Source: Candidatus Firestoneibacteriota bacterium (GTDB lineage: Bacteria; Oederibacteriota; D2-FULL-39-29; CAIOVX01). From it: a DNA stretch of 35,677 nucleotides. The stretch lies in NCBI GenBank assembly GCA_903916325.1, contig CAIWWK010000107.1, forward strand, positions 1 through 35,677, in the 5' to 3' direction. The notes below the pieces were generated by a model. The model was not told the DNA's origin. It ran no database searches and saw only the letters and a program-made list of their open reading frames with translations. Below, in pieces: positions 16,227-24,162 of the stretch; the first letter of the stretch is position 1; the number at the start of each line of letters is the position of its first letter. Made by a program: the position numbers and the translations under genes.

Positions 16227-16733
16227 CTACTTCTTTTTCCACCCCGCCCACTTGCTGACTTTCTTTTCGAGTAGAGTTTTTACTTTTAACACCAGCTCGT
16301 CCGGTTCGGCGGGTTTGTTGATAAACCCGTCTACCGGCAGAAAGGACGGAACATTAAGAGTAAACAACTCATCCTTGCCTGAACTTTTTCCCTGACCGGC
16401 TTCCGTCGAAACCGGCATGCCGTCCATATCCGGCAGGCTGTCAAAAACAGGAAGTTTTAGGTTAACAGAAGTAATCATAAGGATTAATGTTCCGGAAAGG
16501 GCAGGGTCCTGACGTATCTTTGACACAAGCTCAAGCCCGTTCGTTTTCCCGCCAGGACCAAACATTACATCCAGGATCATTATGTCTGGTTTCTCGGTTT
16601 TTAGTTTCTCAAAGGCGGAAAGCGTATCGTAAGCGGGTATTATCTCAAACCCCGCTGCCTCCAGCACAATCTTCATCGTCTCAACAAGGTCGATATCATC
16701 ATCTGCGAGCAGAACCGTTTTTTTGTTTCCCAT
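16227..16733 (-). CDS. Response regulator, receiver-only with an insertion
   Basis: A 168-aa CheY-like receiver with no output domain. The acidic pair is at DDD11-13, the phosphoacceptor is Asp55 (MILDVMFGPGG), and a Thr/Ser lies in LMITSVN. The conserved Lys appears in GFINKPAEPDEL. Between the Thr strand and the Lys strand sits an added stretch of about 40 residues (KLPVFDSLPDMDG... to SFLPVDG), polar and Gly/Ser-rich, where normal receivers have a short helix. The gene follows the upstream kinase by 3 nt, so the two form a cognate pair. With no DNA-binding domain it probably acts by protein contact or phosphotransfer. Confidence 0.9.
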   Translation of the reverse strand: MGNKKTVLLADDDIDLVETMKIVLEAAGFEIIPAYDTLSAFEKLKTEKPDIMILDVMFGPGGKTNGLELVSKIRQDPALSGTLILMITSVNLKLPVFDSLPDMDGMPVSTEAGQGKSSGKDELFTLNVPSFLPVDGFINKPAEPDELVLKVKTLLEKKVSKWAGWKKK

Positions 16734-16736
16734 ATC

Positions 16737-18104
16737 CTAAACCTCCCCGGTAGAACCGGAAGCAACAGGCAGTGAGAAGATGAACCTGCTGCCCTGTCCA
16801 AGCCTGCTTTCAAGCCAGATCCTGCCATTATGTGAATCCATGATCTGTTTGACTATTGAAAGTCCGAGTCCAGTGCCGTCCTTTTCTATCATGCGGGCGT
16901 TCTCAGCCCGGTAAAAGTCCTTGAAGAGCGATTGCTGGTCATCCTCTGCAATCCCGATGCCGGTGTCTCTTACCGATACCTCTATGTTACCGTCTTTATT
17001 CCTTAATTCCAGCGATATTTTGCCTCCGGAGGGAGTATATCTGACTGCATTTTCAAGAAGATTTATAAAAACTCTTTCTATGGAGTCTTCATTTGCGAGA
17101 ATCATGGCCTCTTCAAGCTCATCGCGGAACTCAAATTTGATTTTTTTGGCCTGAAATCTCTGGCTGAAATTATCAACCGTGCGCTCCGCGATTCTTGAAA
17201 CCGAAACCTGGCTCTTTCGTAGGTTCTTGTCCGCCCTTATGCTTGAAAGGTTCAACAGGTCGCTTATGAAATCAAGCATGTAGACGCTGCGCCTCTCCGC
17301 TCTCGATAACATTTCGGTGGTTTTTTGCCCTATGCTTCCTGTCAGTCCTTTCAGCACAACCTTTAGGCAGCTTTGAATAGTGGACACCGAGGACTTGAGG
17401 TCATGGGAAACAGTGAGCACGTACTGCGACTTGAGCCGGTCTTGCTCTGCAAGCAGTTTGTTCGCCGCGTCGAGTTTTTCTTCCCTGTCTCTTAGCTTAT
17501 TCACGATTGTCGCCGCCATGAAGATGGTAATGAAGAGAGTTGATGAAAGAACTCCGAGAGAACCTGCGAGGTATTTGAAGTTATAGATCATCTCTGAATC
17601 CGGAAATCCAGAGACATGGTAATGAGGAATAACGCCCGCGTATTCAAGGAAAGAAGTTGACCCTATCAATAAAACTGCAAAAGCTCCGTGAGCGTAGGCG
17701 GCTCTGTTGGAAAGCAGAATACCCGCAATTACCATGTGAAAGATAAAATAGTAAACGAATGGATTTTCTATACTTCCGCCGAAGTGCAGGAAGTAGGTCA
17801 GCATAAGCAGGTCGGTAGCGACTTGTATATTGGCAAAAAGATTCTGTTTTTTATTGTCTTTTCCGGGGCTTGCCGAGAGCCTTTTCCAATATAAAAGAAA
17901 AACTGCGTTATAGCACGCCAGTATTGCCGCGCCGGCGTAAAGAAAGCGCAGAGGCAAGGTGACCTTGAATATTAACGATGCCGCGGTTACAACTCCGGCT
18001 ACGCCTATAACCGCAAGCCAGCGGAGATCGATGAACCATCTGGCGCGTTCATCGACCTCGCTGCCTGCAAGAATATTTATTGGAAAAGCGTCCCGGAGTT
18101 CCAT
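16737..18104 (-). CDS. Membrane sensor histidine kinase
   Basis: A 455-aa kinase with a multi-helix N-terminal membrane domain (about six hydrophobic helices between residues 25 and 203) and no large extracytoplasmic sensor. A short coiled coil follows (~205-225). The DHp domain has His234 in VSHDLKSS. The ATPase domain shows the N box (LINLLENAVRYTP), G1 (DTGIGIAEDD) and G2 (GTGLGLSIVKQI). Such 'MASE-like' bundles may sense signals within the membrane or the quinone pool (inference). The start is 5 nt after the FMN-binding protein stop with no good SD, implying coupled translation. It pairs with the receiver-only regulator that follows. Confidence 0.93.
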   Translation of the reverse strand: MELRDAFPINILAGSEVDERARWFIDLRWLAVIGVAGVVTAASLIFKVTLPLRFLYAGAAILACYNAVFLLYWKRLSASPGKDNKKQNLFANIQVATDLLMLTYFLHFGGSIENPFVYYFIFHMVIAGILLSNRAAYAHGAFAVLLIGSTSFLEYAGVIPHYHVSGFPDSEMIYNFKYLAGSLGVLSSTLFITIFMAATIVNKLRDREEKLDAANKLLAEQDRLKSQYVLTVSHDLKSSVSTIQSCLKVVLKGLTGSIGQKTTEMLSRAERRSVYMLDFISDLLNLSSIRADKNLRKSQVSVSRIAERTVDNFSQRFQAKKIKFEFRDELEEAMILANEDSIERVFINLLENAVRYTPSGGKISLELRNKDGNIEVSVRDTGIGIAEDDQQSLFKDFYRAENARMIEKDGTGLGLSIVKQIMDSHNGRIWLESRLGQGSRFIFSLPVASGSTGEV

Positions 18105-18109
18105 TTAAA

Positions 18110-18685
18110 TTATTTTAATAGCTCCTGGTAAATCGCGATGACTTTGTTAACCGAGAAGCAGGTACATTCTGAAGAAATGGTAGCTCCCGATACGCCTGTT
18201 ATGCCCTTGCCGAGCCCGACTCCGTCGCCCTTGCCGTTAAACTGCGACAAAAAGTTCTTTGTCGCGATGGGGCGTCCCCTCTTTTCGGACAGGGACATTA
18301 CGGCCATGTTTTTTACTTTTGCCGTTTTCGGGTCAAGCATTACTATGTACTTTACCGGACCCCACTTTCCCGGCTCTTCTTCCATTATCGCCACGCCGGT
18401 CTTCTCGCCACCCTTAATTCCATAGTAAAGCGTATATTCTGTTTCCGGTTTCCACGTGTTGCCTTTTCCGGACCCCTTATATACAAGCGTGCCCCCCAGT
18501 TTTTCTTTAATACCTGCTAGTTGTTTAGCATCAAGAACTTTCTTTACTGTATCAACCTTGTCGGCATCTGGGAACATCTCCTTTACCGCCTGGTCGCTTG
18601 TTAAAAGTTCTACCGCCAGGCAGGTGCCGCTTAACGCGAGAAAACAAACAAGTCCCATAACCACTGCAGATATTCTGTTCTTCAT
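18110..18685 (-). CDS. Exported FMN-binding domain protein (ApbE substrate)
   Basis: An extracytoplasmic flavoprotein of 191 aa, related to the FMN-binding domains of RnfG/NqrC/NosR. It has a signal peptide (~1-24, cleavage near CLA-VE). The ApbE recognition motif SGATISS has Thr169 as the predicted site of covalent FMN attachment through a phosphoester. The gene overlaps apbE by 4 nt (ATGA) and has the SD AAGGAGG, so modifier and substrate are co-translated. No multihaem motif and no other domain is present; it would be a small diffusible or membrane-near electron carrier. Cys residues at 174 and 176 (ECTC), close to the FMN site, are a feature to note. Confidence 0.92.
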   Translation of the reverse strand: MKNRISAVVMGLVCFLALSGTCLAVELLTSDQAVKEMFPDADKVDTVKKVLDAKQLAGIKEKLGGTLVYKGSGKGNTWKPETEYTLYYGIKGGEKTGVAIMEEEPGKWGPVKYIVMLDPKTAKVKNMAVMSLSEKRGRPIATKNFLSQFNGKGDGVGLGKGITGVSGATISSECTCFSVNKVIAIYQELLK

Positions 18686-19698
18686 TTCTTTCCTCCTTTC
18701 TCTTTTAGAGAAAATAGTTTTTTTAGCCCGTCAGTGAGAGTTATCTCGCCTTTCGCGCTTATGATAATTGCTTCCGTGCCGGGATATTTTTCAATAAGTT
18801 TGAGGCCCTTATCTCTTCCGAGCACGAATACAGAAGTAGAAAGAAGGTTAGCCATAGTAGCATCCGGGGTGATTATCGCCACAGTCATGAGTTCAGAAGC
18901 TGGGACGCCTTTCATCGGATCAATTATGTGACAGTATCTCCTTCCGGCTATTTCATAATATCTTTCGTAATCTCCTGAAGTTGACATTGAAAGTTCTGTC
19001 ATCCCGAGGACACCGAGAGCTCCTTCTCCTCTGGGATTTTTAATTCCGGCTTTCCAGGGTTTTCCGTTATACAGCCCAATCGCGTAAAGATCCCCTCCGA
19101 GGTCGACCATGGCGCTTTTAACGCCGGATTTCTTGAGGGATTTCATTGCCTCGCCGACCGCATATGCTTTTGCTCCCGCCCCGAGGTCAATTTCCGCTGA
19201 AGAGCGGAGTTTTACAAGCTTGCCGTCTTTCAGTTCTATGCTGCCGGGTCCAATTTGCTTCATGGCGGCAAGGATTTCTTCTTTTCCGGGAATCTTGGGG
19301 TTTTTAGGAATTTCTCCATAGAATCCCCAGAGTTTCACCAGAGGAGTAACAGTGATATCAAATGCGCCGCCGCTCTTTTCATTAATATCAAGGCATCTCT
19401 TTACAAGTTCAAGCGTCTCCGGATCCGTTATCGGAATTGCATGTTTATTAAACTCATAGACCGGACCGCCCGGCCTAAAAGCGCTGAACTTCTTGTCAAG
19501 TTCCTCAACTCTGTCCAGAGCAACGTCAAGCGCCGCCTCAATTTTCTTGTCTCCTTTGACCGGAGCCAGGACTGAACAGTAGGTGTCCATCAGGTAGCGC
19601 GTCTTTTTGGTCAACTCACCGTCCGGGCCGGTTGACGCGAATAGAGGTATAGCCGCGCAAAAGATGATTATGTTGAGCAACTTTACAGTCAATTTCAT
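18682..19698 (-). CDS. apbE: FAD:protein FMN transferase
   Basis: ApbE transfers FMN from FAD onto a Ser/Thr of exported flavoproteins. The protein has 338 aa with an N-terminal signal or anchor (~5-22). Motifs are RYLMDTYCSV (~34-43), GAFDITVTPLVKLWG (~111-125), AEIDLGAGAKAYAV (~168-181), MVDLGGDLYAIG (~197-208), CHIIDPMKG (~256-264) and a C-terminal DATMANLLSTSVFVLG. In the last motif the family usually has AD; here it is Ala-Asn284, so a Mg2+-ligand Asp may be replaced. The SD GAGGGTG is good. Its substrate is almost surely the overlapping FMN-binding protein. A GC-rich hairpin lies just upstream. Confidence 0.93.
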   Translation of the reverse strand: MKLTVKLLNIIIFCAAIPLFASTGPDGELTKKTRYLMDTYCSVLAPVKGDKKIEAALDVALDRVEELDKKFSAFRPGGPVYEFNKHAIPITDPETLELVKRCLDINEKSGGAFDITVTPLVKLWGFYGEIPKNPKIPGKEEILAAMKQIGPGSIELKDGKLVKLRSSAEIDLGAGAKAYAVGEAMKSLKKSGVKSAMVDLGGDLYAIGLYNGKPWKAGIKNPRGEGALGVLGMTELSMSTSGDYERYYEIAGRRYCHIIDPMKGVPASELMTVAIITPDATMANLLSTSVFVLGRDKGLKLIEKYPGTEAIIISAKGEITLTDGLKKLFSLKEKGGKK

Positions 19699-19719
19699 AT
19701 CACCCTCTTTGGTTCGGAA

Positions 19720-19743
19720 GGCGGCCGGGTTTATCCGGCCGCC
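19720..19743. other. GC-rich intercistronic hairpin
   Basis: GGCGGCCGG (19720-19728), loop GTTTAT, CCGGCCGCC (19735-19743) form a perfect 9-bp stem between the porin-like gene and apbE. No T tract follows on either strand, so this is not a classical intrinsic terminator. It may stabilise the upstream porin mRNA 3' end or lower expression of apbE within the operon. Confidence 0.8.
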
Positions 19744-19759
19744 CGCCTTTTAGCGACCT

Positions 19760-21061
19760 TTAGAACGTGGTTCTCCAGCCTACTACCAGCCTGTTATAGT
19801 TCAGCTCAGCGGTGCTGTAAGCAGAGCTTGGCAAAAGACTTATGCTCGAATTTTCCACATTTATCACCTGAAGGTAGATAATAGAATCAGGCGTTACGTA
19901 GAAATTCAAAATAGGCGATAGTTCAGTGTATGTTTCATAAGCAAAAGCTTGCTTATTCGCGGCTGCTGTCGCACCGCCGCCAATTACCGCGGCCGACTTC
20001 TGCAGGCTGCTGAAATCCTGGTCATAGTGCGCGTATACCATCAAGAACCTGACCCACGGGAATATTTTGTAACCAGCTTTCATATAGTATGAGTGGGGAG
20101 TGAGGTTTCTAGTTACTTGAGAAGCGTCATTGATATCAGTATTAGCATACATCTTAACATTAGTCCAGGTTCCGCCCATATACTCGGTCCTGAACATAAA
20201 CTGGTCATAGTTAAACGCTACGCCTGCAGAATACCTATAAATCGGGTTATTGCCTGTAGCGTCCATGGTCGAGAAGTAAGAACCCATAAACTTGAAAGGG
20301 CCTATCTCGGGAGTAATGTGCGCGAGTACGCCTCTCGAATTTGTGCTGCTGACGAGCATATTCATACCGCCGCCAAGGATATACAAATAGGACGGCAGAG
20401 AGACCGGTCCTAGTTCGAAATTCTTATAGAATTCCAGTCCCGTGTCATCCAGTGTTCCATAATATCCCCCGCATACTGCGTAGTTACCGAAGAATTCATC
20501 CTCGTACCAGAGCATGTTTCCGTAATCTTCAGTGAAGAGGGTGCGGAGAGATCCCGCGGTGAGTTCGACATTTTCCGGGAGTTTTACGGTGATCTGGGCT
20601 TTAAGTAATCCGAGACTGAGCGTCGGGCTTGTTGAGGGAGTCGGAAATGCCGCCCCTAATTTAGGAGTTGCTCCTCCGCTGACGGAGATCTCGGGATCTA
20701 TCTCCAGGGAAACATTTTCAGACAAATCTTTGTTTATGAACATGTAGAAACTGGTCATGCCTGTAAGGGCTCTCTCGCTTGATGCCGCCCCGTTGCTGAC
20801 TCCTTCGGATTTATCATAGAGATAGAACTTGAAGTTCCCGCCTACCGTTCCGCCGCTATTTCCGGAGTTTGCAGAAGCCTTAGTCTCTGCTTTCTCGGGC
20901 GCCGGCGCTGTTTTTACTTCTGTGTTTAGGGTCGATGGCGCTGTCTTTGTGTCAGCCTGTGCGTCGTTTTTTAAGGGAGCCGCGGTTTCCTGCGCGTTAA
21001 CCGCAGAAAAAACAGCTAGAACCGCCGCGCACAAGATCAATTTCAAGAATTTGTTGTTCAT
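19760..21061 (-). CDS. Porin-like outer-membrane beta-barrel protein
   Basis: A 433-aa protein with a Sec signal peptide (MNNKFLKLILCAAVLAVFSAVNA). An Ala/Pro/Thr/Lys-rich linker follows (~25-70), then an alternating, aromatic-rich beta sequence to the end. The C-terminus is WRTTF, with the terminal Phe typical of BamA substrates. I cannot assign a named porin family. The SD AAGGAGG is strong. It lies in the flavinylation operon between the Gx/EcfT fusion and apbE, which suggests it supplies an outer-membrane pore for a flavin or electron acceptor; this is inference from position. Length and the lack of haem motifs argue against an MtrB-type conduit by itself. Confidence 0.8.
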   Translation of the reverse strand: MNNKFLKLILCAAVLAVFSAVNAQETAAPLKNDAQADTKTAPSTLNTEVKTAPAPEKAETKASANSGNSGGTVGGNFKFYLYDKSEGVSNGAASSERALTGMTSFYMFINKDLSENVSLEIDPEISVSGGATPKLGAAFPTPSTSPTLSLGLLKAQITVKLPENVELTAGSLRTLFTEDYGNMLWYEDEFFGNYAVCGGYYGTLDDTGLEFYKNFELGPVSLPSYLYILGGGMNMLVSSTNSRGVLAHITPEIGPFKFMGSYFSTMDATGNNPIYRYSAGVAFNYDQFMFRTEYMGGTWTNVKMYANTDINDASQVTRNLTPHSYYMKAGYKIFPWVRFLMVYAHYDQDFSSLQKSAAVIGGGATAAANKQAFAYETYTELSPILNFYVTPDSIIYLQVINVENSSISLLPSSAYSTAELNYNRLVVGWRTTF

Positions 21062-21117
21062 CCTGCCTCCTTGTTTTTGATGCTTCGTTTTATAAGTTGC
21101 GGAATTCTCATCCTCCT

Positions 21118-22221
21118 TTATCGGGCTTTCTCTGTCTCCGCGTAGAGTAAAGCCACGAGATTTATCGCTACCGGCAATGCCTTTTTAAATATAGTGCGGT
21201 CAAACTTATGCTGTTTGATATAGAGGCGTGATCTTTCCCAGAAGACAGGGATATTCTCCCACGCAATCATTACTATCAGGGAGAGCCTTTCCCCAATAAT
21301 CGTCTTGAGGCTTCCCGCAAGTTCTTCCGCCGGAGTTGAAGCAGAAAGCAGGGTAGTTGCCGTCATTAAAAGAATAAGCCTGAACGCGAAGAGCAATCCG
21401 GTCAATAGCCCTGATTGCGTCACTTTAAGCAGCCAGAAAGTAAATAGCTCCGGTCCGCCGCGGTTGAAAAATACAGGAATGACAAGTGAAAAAACAAGGA
21501 ACATTCGCAGCCTTTTAACTCCGGAGAACATTATTGCCAGAGGAGTTTTTAGGCCTATTGAGGCGGCAAGGAGTAAAAATAACACAAGCGCGTAAAGTCT
21601 AAGGTCGCTGATCAGAAGGACTAAAGAGCAGAATACTGCCGTGAGAATTATCTTTATCATCGCAGGCCGGGAAAAAGCCGCGTTGCGAGCGATCTTCTTT
21701 ATGCCCTGTGCTTCCGGCAGCGTGTCGGCGATTCCTCCTTCTTTTATCCTGGCGAATACATTCATAGCGACAGCCCCGGTAAGCCAGCCCATTACCACAG
21801 CGCTTGCCCCAAGCCAAGGAATCAGCATAAAAACGCCCGGATGGTGAATCACAAGGGCATAAACCACTAACATCTGGGTAATGACATGCGTGACCGAACC
21901 GAGCACGCTAGCGCTGATAAACCCGAGATATCTGAAAGCAAGTCCCATAAAAACAGTGCTGGTAACCGCGCCGGCAAAACTCATCACAAAAGTCGGCGAG
22001 AGGAAAGTGCCTAAGAAGAGTGAACTGACGACTGTCCTGAGTATCGCGACCTCAAGCGCCGGAATAAATCCCATGTCTGCAAGGACTATGAGGATAATTA
22101 TATTAGCCAGCCCGAGCTTAACACCGGGCAAAGGGCTCGGCATTAAAAACTCGGCCGCCTGAAGTACCGAGGCGCAGGAAACCAGGAGCGCTATTTTTTG
22201 TATTTTCTTTTCGTTTTGCAT
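21118..22221 (-). CDS. Fusion of Gx-type ECF substrate-binding and EcfT-like membrane proteins
   Basis: A 367-aa integral membrane protein. Residues ~1-165 match the Gx transporter family (once annotated 'heptaprenyl diphosphate synthase component I'), with PLPGVKLGLANIIILI and five to six helices, an ECF S-component-like fold. Residues ~185-365 match EcfT/CbiQ, the coupling protein of ECF transporters, including SASTPAEELAGSL and the coupling helix region after WENIPVFWERS. S and T components are normally separate genes, so this is a fusion; no EcfA ATPase lies in the window. The gene starts 1 nt from the NusG-II protein stop. The Gx/NusG-II/ApbE association is known from flavin-based extracellular electron-transfer loci, where flavin or quinone supply is suspected. 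Confidence 0.88.
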   Translation of the reverse strand: MQNEKKIQKIALLVSCASVLQAAEFLMPSPLPGVKLGLANIIILIVLADMGFIPALEVAILRTVVSSLFLGTFLSPTFVMSFAGAVTSTVFMGLAFRYLGFISASVLGSVTHVITQMLVVYALVIHHPGVFMLIPWLGASAVVMGWLTGAVAMNVFARIKEGGIADTLPEAQGIKKIARNAAFSRPAMIKIILTAVFCSLVLLISDLRLYALVLFLLLAASIGLKTPLAIMFSGVKRLRMFLVFSLVIPVFFNRGGPELFTFWLLKVTQSGLLTGLLFAFRLILLMTATTLLSASTPAEELAGSLKTIIGERLSLIVMIAWENIPVFWERSRLYIKQHKFDRTIFKKALPVAINLVALLYAETEKAR

Positions 22222-22222
22222 T

Positions 22223-22600
22223 TTAGTAGCTCATTGCGACATAATCTTCATCGCCGCTCTTCCCGGTTACTTCAACAATGACCTTGTTTGCCACGCACAC
22301 TATTGATTCACCGGGTGAAGAGACCCATCCGAAGGCAACGCAGAGGCCTTTTGGACAGTCCGAATCAAGTACCCTGACTCTGCCGTCCTTAACTTGTATG
22401 TGCATGCGTCCGGCGCTAATTATCCGGTCAGTTTCAAGAGGCCACTCGGCTATAAGCTTGTTGTCTTTGAAAATATTGACCTCTTTCTGTCCGGAGGCGT
22501 CACGGTGTAAATACCAGTAGGGGACTGCAACCACTAAAATGAGCATGATTAGTGAAAACGCGGCATCGAACATCCTTATTTTGAATTTAGTCTCTGCCAC
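22223..22600 (-). CDS. NusG domain II-containing membrane-anchored protein
   Basis: A 125-aa protein with one N-terminal TM (~10-30) and an extracytoplasmic NusG domain-II-like beta fold. The family Cys pattern is present: DCPKGLCVAFGWVSSPGESIVC. It is not the transcription factor NusG. Such proteins occur beside Gx transporters and ApbE in flavinylation loci and have been discussed as redox accessory proteins; the exact role is unknown. The ORF track starts at ATG 22627, but the predicted sigma-54 transcript begins near 22619. I therefore choose GTG 22600, which has a strong SD (GGAGGG). It is the first gene of the sigma-54 operon. Confidence 0.9.
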   Translation of the reverse strand: MAETKFKIRMFDAAFSLIMLILVVAVPYWYLHRDASGQKEVNIFKDNKLIAEWPLETDRIISAGRMHIQVKDGRVRVLDSDCPKGLCVAFGWVSSPGESIVCVANKVIVEVTGKSGDEDYVAMSY

Positions 22601-22628
22601 ATTTCCCTCCTGCAACTGTCTATACATT

Positions 22629-22645
22629 AAGCAAGAAGCGTGCCA
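22629..22645 (-). promoter_or_regulatory. Sigma-54 (-24/-12) promoter
   Basis: On the minus strand, TGGCACG (22639-22645), 4 bp, then TTGCTT (22629-22634): a near-perfect match to TGGCACG-N4-TTGCA. The GG and GC dinucleotides are exactly 12 bp apart. The predicted +1 is about 22619, giving a leader of about 19 nt before the GTG start of the NusG-II gene, with GGAGGG inside it. An NtrC-type activator gene lies immediately upstream. Confidence 0.93.
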
Positions 22646-22698
22646 GATTGAATTTGAGGTGAATTAATGGGTAAATATACAGGAAACGTGTTTTTGGC

Positions 22699-22732
22699 AT
22701 TACGAAAAGGTAATATTGGCTCAAAAGGTAAT
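22699..22732. promoter_or_regulatory. Candidate activator (UAS) sites upstream of the sigma-54 promoter
   Basis: AAAAGGTAAT occurs twice, at 22705-22714 and 22723-22732 (18 bp apart), centred about 91 and 109 bp upstream of the predicted +1. The first copy forms the palindrome ATTAC-GAAAAG-GTAAT (22699-22714). A third, weaker AAAGGTAAAG lies at about 22780. Position and repetition fit enhancer sites for the adjacent NtrC-family regulator. Confidence 0.6.
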
Positions 22733-22813
22733 GGCTGGAACGGCTAATAATTCAAATTACTGAAAACGGGCCTTATCTGAAAGGTAAAGAGTGTACTTAG
22801 AAAGAGTTAAATC

Positions 22814-24160
22814 CTAATCTATTCCGTATTCTTTTGACTTTTCCCAGAGGGTTTTGGCAGATATACCCAGCATTTCCGCCGCCTTTTTCTTTACCCCCCC
22901 GGAGTGTTCGAGAGTCAGCAGTATGTGCGCTTTTTCTGCCTGCCTGACTACGGTATCCAGGCTTGATTCCTTCCATTCATTTTTTTCAAGAAAATATGAG
23001 GGCAGAGCGGAAACCGTTATCTCCCTGGAAGAAGCAAGGCTTACCAGTCGTTCAATGAGATTTTCAAGCTCGCGGATGTTCCCGGGCCAGTAGTAGCGCG
23101 CCATTGCCTGCAGTACTGCGGGATTAAGTTCGGTATCCTTTTGCATGGCGGTATTAAACTTGTTCAGGAAATGCGCCGCGAGAGCAGGTATATCATCGCT
23201 TCTTTCCCTTAGAGGCGGCAGGTTAACCGGGACAACGTTGAGCCTGTAGTAGAGATCTTCCCTGAAGGATCCATCTTTTACTTTTTCACGGAGATCCGCC
23301 TTCGTTGCCGAGATAACCCGCACATCAGTTTTTATTGTTTCAGTGCCGCCGACCCGTTCGAACTCCCTCTGCTGCAGCACTCTTAAAAGTTTTACCTGAG
23401 CCGAGGGCTGCATATCGTCAATATCATCAAGAAAAATTGTACCGCCGTCCGCAAGTTCAAACCTTCCTATCTTCCTTCTTATTGCATCAGTGAAGGCTCC
23501 TTTCTCGTGCCCGAATAATTCGCTTTCCAGCAGGGCCTCCGGCAGCGCGCTGCAGTTTAACTTGATAAGAGGCCCATCCCTGCGCGGGCTCAGTTTGTGT
23601 ATCGCTTCGGCTGCCAGTTCCTTCCCTGTCCCATTTTCGCCCTGAACCAGAACTGTGGTGTTATATTGCGCGACAGACTCTATTAGCCTGAAAACGTTTT
23701 CCATAAGACGGCTTTTTCCTATTATGTTCACCAGCGAGCCGGAAGGTCCAATCCTGTTCTTTAGGATCATATTCTCTTTTTTAAGGGACTGAAGTTCCAG
23801 CCCGTTCTTAACTATAAGTATCATTTCCTCGGCGAGGAAAGGTTTGGTCAGGTAATCAAAGGCGCCTATCTTCATTGCCTGCACCGCGGTTTCCACAGTG
23901 CCGTAGCCTGTCATAATAACGCAGACCGCTTCAGGGGAGGTTTCTTTAATACGCTTCAGCACCGAGATACCGTCAAGTTTCGGCAGTTTAAGGTCCAGTA
24001 TCACCAGTTCAAAATCGTTCTTTCTGAATTTCTCGATGCCTTCCAGCCCGTCAACCGCTGAAGACGTGGAATAGCCGGACCGTCCCAGGTTGTCCTCGAG
24101 CATATTGAGCATCAGATCGTCGTCTTCGATTATGAGTATTCTCGGTTTACCGTTTGTCAT
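22814..24160 (-). CDS. NtrC-family sigma-54-dependent response regulator
   Basis: A 448-aa activator: receiver (phosphoacceptor Asp56 in VILDLKLP), AAA+ central domain (~145-370) and a C-terminal Fis-type HTH (GGVKKKAAEMLGISAKTLWEK). The AAA+ domain has Walker A GENGTGKE (~174-181), the sigma-54 contact loop as GAFTDA (a known variant of GAFTGA) and Walker B GGTIFLDDID. All parts needed for ATP-driven opening of sigma-54 promoters are present. It starts 2 nt after its kinase stop. The only sigma-54 promoter I see in the window lies just downstream of its 3' end, in front of the flavinylation operon, so that operon is its most likely target. Confidence 0.96.
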   Translation of the reverse strand: MTNGKPRILIIEDDDLMLNMLEDNLGRSGYSTSSAVDGLEGIEKFRKNDFELVILDLKLPKLDGISVLKRIKETSPEAVCVIMTGYGTVETAVQAMKIGAFDYLTKPFLAEEMILIVKNGLELQSLKKENMILKNRIGPSGSLVNIIGKSRLMENVFRLIESVAQYNTTVLVQGENGTGKELAAEAIHKLSPRRDGPLIKLNCSALPEALLESELFGHEKGAFTDAIRRKIGRFELADGGTIFLDDIDDMQPSAQVKLLRVLQQREFERVGGTETIKTDVRVISATKADLREKVKDGSFREDLYYRLNVVPVNLPPLRERSDDIPALAAHFLNKFNTAMQKDTELNPAVLQAMARYYWPGNIRELENLIERLVSLASSREITVSALPSYFLEKNEWKESSLDTVVRQAEKAHILLTLEHSGGVKKKAAEMLGISAKTLWEKSKEYGID

Positions 24161-24162
24161 TA

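Noticed and set aside
19720-19743. GC hairpin read as a Rho-independent terminator
   Set aside because: No T tract on either strand, and apbE follows closely in the same operon.
22223-22600. Transcription factor NusG
   Set aside because: It has an N-terminal TM and only a domain-II-like fold with the Cys pattern of the ApbE-associated family; the NGN domain is missing.
22223-22627. ATG start at 22627 for the NusG-II protein
   Set aside because: It lies upstream of the predicted sigma-54 transcript start; GTG 22600 has the strong SD GGAGGG.
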